DNA of 64,000 nucleotides. Origin: Planctomycetota bacterium (GTDB taxonomy: Bacteria > Planctomycetota > Uabimicrobiia > Uabimicrobiales > Uabimicrobiaceae). This document shows, in pieces, positions 16,776-24,776 of this stretch. Each line of letters begins with the position of its first letter. The first letter of the stretch is position 1. A program made the position numbers and the translations under genes. Below the pieces are notes generated by a model that saw nothing but the letters and a program-made list of their open reading frames with translations, was not told the origin of the DNA and did no database searches. Where the stretch lies: contig JAJDCR010000087.1 in assembly GCA_029260735.1 (NCBI GenBank), forward strand, positions 1 to 64,000, in the 5' to 3' direction.

Positions 16776-16813
16776 AAAGTTGTCCTTTTGATTTCTTCAT
16801 CAATTTTGAAAAT

Positions 16814-18682
16814 CTAAAGAGGAGAAACAATAGTTTCTTGGGGTAGCCTTAGAGTAAAAGTAGAACCTTTTCCCAAGGAACTTCGAACCACTATTTCACC
16901 TCCCAATATTTGACAAAAGCTTTTGCTAATGGCCAATCCCAGTCCTGTTCCTCCATAGCGACGAGAAGTCGATGGATCTCCCTGGTGAAAGCTCTTGAAA
17001 AGATTTTTTCTTTGCTCAAGAGACATTCCTATTCCTGTATCTGAGACTTGAAAGCAAAATTTTTTCTCAGACTCACAAAATGTTATAGATAAAGATATCT
17101 GTCCTTTTTCGGTAAACTTGCACGCGTTGGAAAGCAAATTAAACAGAATTTGGCGTAACTTTGTCTGATCAGAGCTCATAGTGTCAGGAATTTCTTGGGA
17201 TTTCCACTCCAAGGTATTTTTGTTTTTACTAGCTAAAGGTCGTACTAAGTCAATAGCTTCTTGAACTAATTCTTTAATCGGGAATTTCTCTATGTAAAGA
17301 TCCATTTTGCCCGCTTCAATTTTAGAAATATCTAAGATATCATTGATCAGGGCTAAAAGGTGTTGTCCTGCTTCGCAGATTTTTTGAGCATCTGGAATTA
17401 TTTTTTTGGTATCAGTAATATCGGGAGCTTCTTCTATGAGAATTTCACTATAGCCAATAATTGCATTAAGCGGAGTACGTAATTCGTGACTCATGTTAGC
17501 CAAAAATTGGGACTTAGAACGAGTGGCTTCTTCCGCTGCTGTTTTTGCTTCGAGTAACTGTTTTGTTCTTTCTGTTACGCATTTTTCCAAATTAGCATTC
17601 ATCTGAAAAATTTGTTGAGCGACTTTCTTTTCTTTGAAATGAGACCTTTCAAGCTCTTGGCGAGAGTCTTTTAGACGAACTAACATATCATTAATAGATT
17701 TGGCTAGAGTGGTTATCTCATCATTACCTTCTTCAGAAACGGAAAAATAACTATCGCTATCGGCCTGAATTATTTGGGCTGTTTTCACTAATTTATCAAT
17801 TCGATTTAAAATAAAAAGGCGCAAAATCAAAAGAGCAACAACAGCAAAAAGAATCGAGATACCTGAAATCCACAGCTCTAAGTATTTCATAGTGGATAAC
17901 CCCTGAATATAAACTTGCCTATCAACTTTTGCTTCCATGGCAAGACAATCTTTTCCTTCAATATCAGGGATTTTGATAATTCCGCTCATGGTAGATTTGT
18001 CAATAGAGCGCGTTTCGATTTTTTCCTTGCTGGCAAAAGGAATTTTAGTTTTCAGAAGATTATGACCATAAAGAGGAATGTTTAGAGATTCTTGGAGAAG
18101 TTTTATTTCTCCTTTATCTATTAGGCGACCGAAAAAAAGAGAGCCACGCTTGGGTTTTTCTTGTTCGCTATCCAATATAGGATAAGAGGTGATTATAAGA
18201 GCTCCTTCAGAAGTTCCTAGTAATCCAGCGGTATAGGAGTCAATATGAGGGTGGCTATGGAGCTTGTCAGTTTCGATTAAAAGTCGGCGCAAAGTGTCCG
18301 AAACAGGAATCTTTTTATCCAGATATATATCATAACCTTGAAGATAGATAGGGTTTCTCTCTAAATCAAAAACCCCTACAACTGTTAAACGAAGGTTAGC
18401 ATAAGTAACTTCGCTTAAATTAGATTGGACAAATTCAGGAGAAGAATTTTGAACAAACTCGTAAGCATCATCCCAGTAAGCCCAGTCTGAGTTTACCTTT
18501 GCAATGATATCTATTTCTTTTTGGATCGCCTTTCGAACAATTTCTAAAGAATGTTTAACATTTTTTTGGTCGAGTTGCTCATAACTTTCTAATAGAATCG
18601 ATTGAAAAATATGATTAAAGAGAATCAAGGCTCCACTTAGAGTCAGTATGAATATTAAGAGAGCCTTTACTTGTAAAGTCAT
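16814..18682 (-). CDS. CHASE4-HAMP sensor histidine kinase
   Basis: The 622-residue membrane kinase has helix 1 at about 5-25, then an extracytoplasmic CHASE4-type sensor (about 40-260, with the typical VNSDWAYWDDAYEFV). Helix 2 is at about 273-295, followed by HAMP (about 296-345), a coiled linker and HisKA with H398 in NMSHELRTPLNAIIGYSE. The HATPase_c domain has the N box NLLSNACKFTEKG, G1 DTGIGM and G2 GTGLGLAISK. There is no receiver or other output domain, so a separate regulator is needed. The nearest is the orphan at 7358-7831, but linkage is not implied. The catalytic core is complete. The ligand is unknown. Confidence 0.92.
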   Translation of the reverse strand: MTLQVKALLIFILTLSGALILFNHIFQSILLESYEQLDQKNVKHSLEIVRKAIQKEIDIIAKVNSDWAYWDDAYEFVQNSSPEFVQSNLSEVTYANLRLTVVGVFDLERNPIYLQGYDIYLDKKIPVSDTLRRLLIETDKLHSHPHIDSYTAGLLGTSEGALIITSYPILDSEQEKPKRGSLFFGRLIDKGEIKLLQESLNIPLYGHNLLKTKIPFASKEKIETRSIDKSTMSGIIKIPDIEGKDCLAMEAKVDRQVYIQGLSTMKYLELWISGISILFAVVALLILRLFILNRIDKLVKTAQIIQADSDSYFSVSEEGNDEITTLAKSINDMLVRLKDSRQELERSHFKEKKVAQQIFQMNANLEKCVTERTKQLLEAKTAAEEATRSKSQFLANMSHELRTPLNAIIGYSEILIEEAPDITDTKKIIPDAQKICEAGQHLLALINDILDISKIEAGKMDLYIEKFPIKELVQEAIDLVRPLASKNKNTLEWKSQEIPDTMSSDQTKLRQILFNLLSNACKFTEKGQISLSITFCESEKKFCFQVSDTGIGMSLEQRKNLFKSFHQGDPSTSRRYGGTGLGLAISKSFCQILGGEIVVRSSLGKGSTFTLRLPQETIVSPL

Positions 18683-18708
18683 AAGATTTTTGCCTACTCT
18701 ACGCTGAT

Positions 18709-18826
18709 TTAGTGTTTGGTTTTACCTTCATTTTGCTCAGTAAAAACTTGATCAACAGGCCCTCATAGCTCGATTTTATTTCCTTCTGGAGTCCCATATA
18801 ATATTACTTCTCCTTTGCCTATGGAA
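18709..18826 (-). pseudogene. Remnant of a VOC (glyoxalase-like) protein C-terminus
   Basis: A minus-strand frame reads GKGEVILYGTPEGNKIEL, stop, GPVDQVFTEQNEGKTKH, stop. This matches the C-terminal end of VOC/glyoxalase-superfamily proteins, usually DPDGNKIELWEPVDxVF. The TGA replaces the family's tryptophan, and the rest of the domain is missing. The fragment overlaps the 3' end of the lipoprotein gene in another frame. It is probably a relic of a deleted gene. Confidence 0.5.
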
Positions 18827-19157
18827 AAACAAACTTAGAATCAAAAGTGTATATTATAGGAGTGCACGTTCCTTTAATGATATATTCTTTTGTTCCGGTG
18901 AGGGTTTTTCCCTCTTTAATATCATTTTCCTTTAAGAAATTATCATCCAGAGAAGGAATATCTAGCATATCTTCTAAACTGGTATCGTTGTTTAAAAGAA
19001 CATCATAAGTATTATTTTCCGTAGAGCGAATTTCTGTTACAATCATTGTAAAAGGCTCTTTTTTATACTCGCAAGGGCCTCCTACTTTGTCAGGTGGGGG
19101 ACTCTGACAAGAAACGGTTAGTAGAGTAAAAAGAACAAGGATTAAAATATTTTTCAT
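18819..19157 (-). CDS. Small putative lipoprotein
   Basis: The 112-residue protein has a lipoprotein signal peptide ending in the lipobox LTVSC (Cys17), followed by a Pro-rich tether (QSPPPDK). The mature part is mostly beta-like with two cysteines (GGPCEYKKE and IKGTCTPII) that could form a disulfide. No family is recognised. An AAAGG-type RBS lies just before ATG 19157. Its 3' end overlaps the decayed VOC fragment. Confidence 0.65.
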   Translation of the reverse strand: MKNILILVLFTLLTVSCQSPPPDKVGGPCEYKKEPFTMIVTEIRSTENNTYDVLLNNDTSLEDMLDIPSLDDNFLKENDIKEGKTLTGTKEYIIKGTCTPIIYTFDSKFVFP

Positions 19158-19269
19158 GCCTTAACCTTTCCCTTTCTTATGGGGAATTTTAGAAAACCAC
19201 AAAATTTAGTGTACAAAAATTTTAACTAAACTCAGAGAAAAAATCAAGAGAGGTTTGTCAAAGATAAGC

Positions 19270-20136
19270 TTAAGAGTTTTCTAATCGGCCGAGTTTTCTC
19301 AGTCGCTCTAAACGTTCTTTTTCATCACGTTTTAGCCAAGGGTCTTTAGATAGCCATTTATAGGCATGAGCAAAGTAGTTTACCGCTCTTTCTTTCTGCT
19401 CTAATAGTAATAAGCATTCTCCAATCTCCTCGTAGGTATACCCCTTATCCTCTTCTTTTTCTGTTTCAGAAAGAAGTTTTTCTTGGATAGATAAAGCTTT
19501 TTCGACTTGCCCTAAATAGCGCAACGTTTTGGCTACGCACCACTGGGCAATTCTGATACTTTCTGCATTCCCGCGCTCTTTTCGCCAAGCCAAAGCTTTT
19601 TGAAAAAGATCCTGTGCTAACTCATATTTTTGAGCAGAAAAGTAACTCCAACCAGTATTGTTGTATAAACTTCCCAGCCAATTTTTGGCTTTAAGATCAG
19701 ATGATTTTTCTGCTACCGCAATAGCTTTTTCATTCCAACTTAAGGCTTCTTCAGGTGCACTCACTGCGATAGCAAGCATATGAGCAGCATCCACAGCGTA
19801 GTTATCATCTCCAACAGATAAAGCTTTTTTCCAAGCTTGCTCAAAAAGATGAGTGGCCTTCTCCTTTTGATTGTTCGAATTGAAAGCTCGCCCTCGTTCG
19901 AGAAAATAGCGAATTCCCGGCGTAGAAGCATTTTCCGAGAGAGATGTTTCCACTTCGTCTAATAGTAAATGAGCTTGGTCAAATTTTTGTTGCAAACCCA
20001 AGGTTCGAGCTATTTGAGTAAGTAATTCTAAGTACAAAGATCCGTCTTTTTTTTCAAAAGAAGAAAGGAGGGCGCGAAACTTTTGTTCCGTCTCTTTTGG
20101 TTCATTGTAATTCCAAAGAGAGTCAAATTCAGCCAT
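19270..20136 (-). CDS. TPR-repeat protein in the MoxR/DnaA-like operon
   Basis: This is a 288-residue all-helical soluble protein with about six TPR-like helical pairs: SLYLELLTQIARTLGLQQKF, GSLYNNTGWSYFSAQKYELA and KGYTYEEIGECLLLLEQKER are clear. There is no signal peptide, so it should be cytoplasmic. An AGGAG RBS sits 8 bases before ATG 20136. It is the last of three minus-strand genes, 21 bases after the DnaA-like gene. A role as adaptor for the two AAA+ proteins upstream is a reasonable inference but is unproven. Confidence 0.8.
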   Translation of the reverse strand: MAEFDSLWNYNEPKETEQKFRALLSSFEKKDGSLYLELLTQIARTLGLQQKFDQAHLLLDEVETSLSENASTPGIRYFLERGRAFNSNNQKEKATHLFEQAWKKALSVGDDNYAVDAAHMLAIAVSAPEEALSWNEKAIAVAEKSSDLKAKNWLGSLYNNTGWSYFSAQKYELAQDLFQKALAWRKERGNAESIRIAQWCVAKTLRYLGQVEKALSIQEKLLSETEKEEDKGYTYEEIGECLLLLEQKERAVNYFAHAYKWLSKDPWLKRDEKERLERLRKLGRLENS

Positions 20137-20157
20137 GAAGAATACTCCTATTCTAAT

Positions 20158-21324
20158 TTATGAGAAATCATTTTTGAGAACTTCTTTTATTTCCCAGTAC
20201 CGATTTTGGAGATCTTTGCTTTCCTTATTTTTCTTAAGGGCATAACGAATGGTACTTTCACTACGTTGTCCAAATATTTCTTGGAGTTGGTGGTTTTTTA
20301 GAGAGAGCATATCTTTCATAAGACTTATAGCCACATAACGAGCCTCTGAAAGAGAGCGCTTACTTCCCTTTTCGAATAAACACTCAGGGCCTGATAATGA
20401 GAAATGCTGAGCAACTTTTTCTAAGATAGCTTCTTGGCTTAAGGTTTTTTTACTCGTTTTGAGTTTAGTGACAAAGTTTCTGAGTAAAGGCATCGTTATG
20501 CTCTGCTTACTCTCTTGGCAAAAAATAAGCAACCTTTCAAAACGATCTTTAAATTCGCCAAAACTCCCTTCATATTGCTCCCAAAGTATTTCAATCATAT
20601 CAGGAGAAATAGGTGTTGAGAGCCTTTTAGCAATTTTTTCACAGTGCTCTAAGACCGCTTGAGAGGAAATTGTTTTAATTTTAACAGGAAGTCCACTTTG
20701 TAAACGATTGAGAAGAGCCGGCTCAAAATTTTCTAAGTCTTGAAAACGTCGCTGAGAACTAATGATAACCAGGGCACCTCGGTTTATCAGTTCATCCATC
20801 ATAAACAACAGCTGTTGTTGAGTTTGTTTTTTCTTTTGTAATAAATGGATGTCATCTAAAAGAAACACCTTGGATTCAGAGCAACTTTGGCGAAAAGAAT
20901 TCCATTGATTATGTTTAAGCGCATAAAGGAAGTATTGGTAATACTCATCAGCTCTTAGAAACATCACTTGATATTCCGTAAAGTTTGCCTTTAAACCTCG
21001 GGTGATTGCTTCGAGGAGATGAGTTTTTCCTGTACCTGTTGTTCCAAATAGATAAATAGGATTATAGTTAGTATTTGCTGTCTGAATGACCTTTTGAGCA
21101 ATTTTATAAGCAAGTGAGTTATTTTCTTTTTCGACTAAAAATTCATGTATGGTTCGATATTTCTGAGATTTTTTTCCTAAACCCGGGATTTTCCGAGGAG
21201 CATTAAAATACGTATGATCTCCTTGTTTTTGAAAAGGATTGCTGGGCGCTTTATTAGATCCTGAATTGTTTAAGTGCCTCTTCGATGATGTCGATCGGGG
21301 TGATTTCACTCGCTTCTCCTTCAA
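20158..21324 (-). CDS. DnaA-like AAA+ protein with divergent DNA-binding domain
   Basis: The 388-residue protein aligns with DnaA domains III and IV. An N-terminal basic low-complexity region (1-55) stands in place of DnaA domain I. The AAA+ core has Walker A GTTGTGKTH (94-102), Walker B VFLLDDIH (153-160), sensor-type IISSQR and an arginine-containing LLNRLQSGL. The helix-turn-helix domain (about 300-380) has ARYVAISLMKDMLSLKNHQLQEIFG. But the DnaA signature GRDHTTV is replaced by QRSESTI, so it is unlikely to recognise standard DnaA boxes. It overlaps the MoxR gene by 71 bases. There is no dnaN, recF or gyrB nearby. It may be a DnaA paralogue with another job, or the organism's diverged initiator. 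Confidence 0.8.
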   Translation of the reverse strand: MKEKRVKSPRSTSSKRHLNNSGSNKAPSNPFQKQGDHTYFNAPRKIPGLGKKSQKYRTIHEFLVEKENNSLAYKIAQKVIQTANTNYNPIYLFGTTGTGKTHLLEAITRGLKANFTEYQVMFLRADEYYQYFLYALKHNQWNSFRQSCSESKVFLLDDIHLLQKKKQTQQQLLFMMDELINRGALVIISSQRRFQDLENFEPALLNRLQSGLPVKIKTISSQAVLEHCEKIAKRLSTPISPDMIEILWEQYEGSFGEFKDRFERLLIFCQESKQSITMPLLRNFVTKLKTSKKTLSQEAILEKVAQHFSLSGPECLFEKGSKRSLSEARYVAISLMKDMLSLKNHQLQEIFGQRSESTIRYALKKNKESKDLQNRYWEIKEVLKNDFS

Positions 21325-22255
21325 AATTCAAAATAATTCTATGTTCTAGAGCAGGGATAATGACCTGAGTGATATCGTCTTCGCTAACATGCACTCTTCC
21401 ACAGCATAGAGCATGAGCTTTAGCCCCTAATATAATAGACTGTAAACCTCTGGGGCTAGCTCCATAACTAACATATCTACGGGCTAGAGGACAGCCACTG
21501 GGAGCATTGTGAGTACTTAATACCAATTGAGCAGCATACTTTGTGAGATCAGGATGAACCTTTACTTGCTGAACGTACTGCTTCATTTTTTGAATTTCCA
21601 AAGATGAAATTTTTTTATACTTTTGCGTTTTTTCGCCTTGAGTTGTCCTATCGGCAATTTCAATCAGCTCATCCAAAGTAGGAACAGATACTCTCAACTT
21701 GAAAAAAAAACGATCCAGTTGCGCTTCTGGTAAAGGATATGTTCCTTCCATTTCAATAGGGTTTTGTGTAGCAACAACAATAAAAGGATCTGGGAGATTA
21801 TAAGTTGTATTTGCTACTGTTACTTTGCTCTCTTGCATCGCTTGAAGAAGAGCTGACTGGGTCTTAGGAGTGGCTCGATTAATTTCGTCAGCTAGGACAA
21901 TATGAGAAAAAATCGGGCCCGCTTCAAATTTAACTTGCCCCCTTCCTTCACTATTTTCTTGGATAACCTTAGTCCCAATAATATCCGCAGGCATAAGATC
22001 AGGAGTAAACTGAATGCGTCGATGTTCCAAAGAAACTACCTCAGCCAAGGTTTTCATGAGAAGAGTTTTACCCAAACCTGGCAAACCTTCCAACAAAACA
22101 TGCCCCCCCCCGAGAAAAGCAATTAGAATTCCTTGGATAATTTTCTTGTGTCCAACAACAGTTTGAGCAATCGAGTCCGAAATGGTTGTAAAGTTCTTTT
22201 GAAAATCTTCAACCGCCTCTTGTCCTTCTAGACGAGAGCTTTGTACAGAATTCAT
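21254..22255 (-). CDS. MoxR-type AAA+ ATPase
   Basis: This is a 333-residue MoxR ATPase, an AAA+ chaperone that typically activates metalloenzymes or secreted complexes. Walker A is GLPGLGKT, Walker B is IVLADEINR, sensor 1 is VVATQNP, and the arginine finger region is LPEAQLDRFFF. The C-terminal lid (LARRYVSYGASPRGLQSIILGAKA) is intact. ATG 22255 is preferred because GGAAAGG precedes it; a GTG at 22294 in the same frame is an alternative. MoxR genes are usually followed by DUF58/VWA genes. Here the next genes encode a DnaA-like AAA+ protein (71-base overlap) and a TPR protein, which is unusual. Confidence 0.93.
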   Translation of the reverse strand: MNSVQSSRLEGQEAVEDFQKNFTTISDSIAQTVVGHKKIIQGILIAFLGGGHVLLEGLPGLGKTLLMKTLAEVVSLEHRRIQFTPDLMPADIIGTKVIQENSEGRGQVKFEAGPIFSHIVLADEINRATPKTQSALLQAMQESKVTVANTTYNLPDPFIVVATQNPIEMEGTYPLPEAQLDRFFFKLRVSVPTLDELIEIADRTTQGEKTQKYKKISSLEIQKMKQYVQQVKVHPDLTKYAAQLVLSTHNAPSGCPLARRYVSYGASPRGLQSIILGAKAHALCCGRVHVSEDDITQVIIPALEHRIILNFEGEASEITPIDIIEEALKQFRI

Positions 22256-22298
22256 AATAGCCTTTCCAAACAGCGGTAGAGTTATTTTTTCCACATGG

Positions 22299-22347
22299 CC
22301 TTAGATCTAAGACTTTAGATTTAAGACTTTAGATCTAAGACCTTAGA
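22299..22347. repeat. Three tandem 14-bp palindromic repeats upstream of the MoxR operon
   Basis: The unit TTAGATCTAAGACT is repeated about 3.4 times (the second has TTAGATTTAAGACT). Each unit contains the palindrome TTAGATCTAA. They lie 45-90 bases before the MoxR start, suited to an operator array. They also lie between divergent genes (MoxR operon and double-FHA gene). Function is inferred from position. Confidence 0.6.
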
Positions 22348-22671
22348 AGAAAAAGACTGGAGAGCTATTTTTCTTCCAAGTACCTTATCTTATGAGTTCT
22401 TCCAAAAAATGTCCAGTCTTTATGAGTAGCAGCTAAAAAAAACTTTCCAAGATGTTGGGAGCTTTTAATTTCCGATAACTAGAAAGTTTTGTACTTTCTT
22501 TTCTTTGACATCAGAGGCAATCATGGTAAAATACGAAACTTGTAGTTAAAAGCAGTACTTGAAGTTCATTTGTATTCCAGTACTGAAATCTTTTATTCTG
22601 GTTTTAGGGTTTTTCACCACAAAATCAACTCGCCACATTATAAATTTAGAAAGTTCTCTGGAGTATAGAGA
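22348..22671. other. Divergent intergenic region, MoxR operon / double-FHA gene
   Basis: This gene-free stretch contains an inverted repeat, AAAGACTGGA (about 22353-22362) with TCCAGTCTTT (about 22411-22420), which could form a large stem-loop. I see no coding sequence. Confidence 0.5.
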
Positions 22672-23454
22672 ATGGAGTCACCCTTAATAGACAGCAAAAA
22701 AAGCTCTCCTTGTCGTATCGAAATATCACTAGCTAAAACAGGAGAAATTCTCCGAACATTATCTTTTGACCAAGATAGTATAACTATTGGACGAGATGAC
22801 AAGTGCGACATCAGAATTGATAACCTTGGAGTGTCCAGAGTTCACGCTGAAATAAAGCGAGATGGTAACATCTACCGAATTTTTGACCAAAAAAGCAAAA
22901 CGGGTCTTTTTATTCGCGGAAAAAGAGTTCAAGAATGTAATCTGAGTAGTGGAGATGAAATATTTTTGGCCAAGCATATCATTGCTTTTTTCTTCACAAA
23001 ACGAATGCGCACTTCCAATGTTACAAAAAGACTTGAAAAAACAGGCCAAAAAAAAGCTCTCGAAGAGTCTAAAGAAAAAGCTCTCGAAGAGGCTAAAGAA
23101 AAAAAGCCTATGATGCAAACGATGGAAGTGGATTTTACAGGCATGGCAAGCGAGCATACACCTGCTCCTGCTCAACTTCATGTTGCTGGTACTTCTAAAC
23201 GTATCCCTCTTCACAAAAATGCCATTTCTTTTGGCAAATCTAAAAGCTGTGATATAACAATCTCTGGACTTTTTGTTGCTCAAAAACATGCTGTTATCGT
23301 GCAAGATCGAAAAGGTTTTGTTATTCGTTTCTTAGGCCGCTTTTATCCCCCCCGAGTGAACGATCAAAAAATAAAAAAAACCGCTCTACTCAAAGACGGC
23401 GATTTTGTCCAAATAGGATCGATTCGCTTTGTCTTTCAAGTAAATTTTGGTTAG
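22672..23454 (+). CDS. Double FHA-domain protein
   Basis: The 260-residue cytoplasmic protein has two FHA domains separated by a charged linker. FHA1 (about 22-105) has ITIGRDDKCDIRI, LGVSRVHAEI and SKTGLFIRGKRV, with the phosphothreonine-binding Arg, Ser and His all in place. The linker (about 118-142) contains two copies of KALEE(S/A)KEK. FHA2 (about 168-258) keeps ISFGKSKSCDITI and AQKHAVI, but the usual Arg after GK is lysine and the SxxH serine is Gln-Lys-His. Phosphopeptide binding by FHA2 is therefore doubtful. A partner of Ser/Thr kinase signalling is implied. It starts with an ATG after a GGAG-rich leader and is divergent from the MoxR operon. Confidence 0.88.
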   Translation: MESPLIDSKKSSPCRIEISLAKTGEILRTLSFDQDSITIGRDDKCDIRIDNLGVSRVHAEIKRDGNIYRIFDQKSKTGLFIRGKRVQECNLSSGDEIFLAKHIIAFFFTKRMRTSNVTKRLEKTGQKKALEESKEKALEEAKEKKPMMQTMEVDFTGMASEHTPAPAQLHVAGTSKRIPLHKNAISFGKSKSCDITISGLFVAQKHAVIVQDRKGFVIRFLGRFYPPRVNDQKIKKTALLKDGDFVQIGSIRFVFQVNFG

Positions 23455-23535
23455 ATATATTTATTTTTTCGGATGCTTTGTTTAGGTAGTACTCTAAATG
23501 AAAGAACTTGTACGGAAAGTAAGGAGAAGAATGTA

Positions 23536-24627
23536 ATGGATCATTACATGATTTGGGGGCAGTTCGCTGCCGCTGCTTTGTTAATTGTCTTTAGCGGTGT
23601 CAAGCTGACCAAATATGGCGATATTTACTCTGAGAAACTGGGCCTTGGACATGCCTTTGTTGGGGCTATTCTGATTGGCTGGAGCACTTCTCTGCCTGAG
23701 CTAGTTCTTTCTCTAGGTACTGCTGTTTATGAAAGCAAGCCAACTATTATGATGGGGAATGTTTTGGGGAGTAATCTCTTTAACATTTTTATTCTTGTTC
23801 TAATGGATTTGTATTCTCGCACTATACCTGTTCTTCGAACAGCCGCGGGGCAAGTAAATAGAACTGTCAATCTATCTTTTATCATCGTTATCGCAGTGGG
23901 GATTTGTCTTTTCAGCCAAGCCCAAACTCTTGCTATTGGCCCCACCTTGATAGGATATGATTCTCTTGTTATCTTTGGGATTTACTTTTTTGCCATGGCT
24001 TCGTTATACTTTGGGGATCGAAAAAGACAAAAAGAAGAGGAAGAAGACGAAGAAGGCAAGGAAAAAGCTTACGGTGAAGTAGAAATGGGATCTTTAATTG
24101 GAAAAACTGTCCTTGTCATTGCAATCATTGTAGGAGCGGGACTATGGCTAAGTACTTTAGCTACTCAAATTCAAACCGTGTACAATTTGGAAGAAGGTTT
24201 TGTCGGATCTTTCTTTCTTGCGATTATCAGCTCTCTTCCTGAGGTTATTACTTGTTTTGTCGCAATTCGTATGGGCTTCCCTGCTATGGCAGTAGGAGCT
24301 CTATTTGGCAGCAATATTTTTAATATGGCAATCATTGCTTTCTGTGATATTTTCTACACATCCGGTGGCGTCATAAGTGCTGTTCATAGCAATCGTTACG
24401 ACTTCCTCTCTTCGGTTGTTTTCATTACCTTTATGACAATGATCGCAATGTTTGTTCTACGCTATAAAAAAGATAAACATGGGTGGTCTTTTGGATTTAG
24501 TAAGGATAAGACAGGTTGGTCGATTGGATTTGAAACATTTGCGATTGCCGCTTGCTACTTTACAGCCATTTATTTCACATACAAACCCGAAATTTTAAAG
24601 CCTGTTTGGGATATGTTGGCAAAATAA
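23536..24627 (+). CDS. Ca2+/cation antiporter (CaCA family, sodium/calcium exchanger type)
   Basis: The 363-residue membrane protein has two inverted Na_Ca_ex halves. The alpha-1 repeat has GWSTSLPELVLSLG and GNVLGSNLFNIFIL; the alpha-2 repeat has SLPEVITCFVAIRMG and GALFGSNIFNMAII. About ten helices flank a short acidic cytoplasmic loop (QKEEEEDEEGKEK, about 170-185). The conserved Glu in each alpha repeat binds the exchanged cation. ATG 23536 is chosen over the longer open frame because AAGGAG lies just upstream. It exports Ca2+ or a similar cation in exchange for Na+ or H+; the sequence does not settle which. Confidence 0.9.
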   Translation: MDHYMIWGQFAAAALLIVFSGVKLTKYGDIYSEKLGLGHAFVGAILIGWSTSLPELVLSLGTAVYESKPTIMMGNVLGSNLFNIFILVLMDLYSRTIPVLRTAAGQVNRTVNLSFIIVIAVGICLFSQAQTLAIGPTLIGYDSLVIFGIYFFAMASLYFGDRKRQKEEEEDEEGKEKAYGEVEMGSLIGKTVLVIAIIVGAGLWLSTLATQIQTVYNLEEGFVGSFFLAIISSLPEVITCFVAIRMGFPAMAVGALFGSNIFNMAIIAFCDIFYTSGGVISAVHSNRYDFLSSVVFITFMTMIAMFVLRYKKDKHGWSFGFSKDKTGWSIGFETFAIAACYFTAIYFTYKPEILKPVWDMLAK

Positions 24628-24646
24628 GCTTACTAATTATTCCCAA

Positions 24647-24703
24647 TTTAAGGGCCAGTTATAAAATTAGTTTTAAGGATTAATTTTGTAGCTAGCCCTT
24701 AAA
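24647..24703. terminator. Stem-loop after the antiporter gene
   Basis: TTTAAGGGCCAGTTATAAAA pairs with a right arm ending in TAGCTAGCCCTTAAA over a stem of roughly 20 bp with a few mismatches. There is no strong T-run. It may terminate the antiporter transcript or be a small repeat. Confidence 0.4.
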
Positions 24704-24776
24704 CGCTCGGAAAAAGGATTGTTACCTACGTTTCGTAGGATATCGGAAAAATTTCTCACCCAATTAAGGAAAAAAC

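Noticed and set aside
18709-18826. Second selenocysteine candidate at the TGA in the VOC fragment
   Set aside because: The family has tryptophan, not cysteine, at this position; most of the gene is missing and no hairpin follows.
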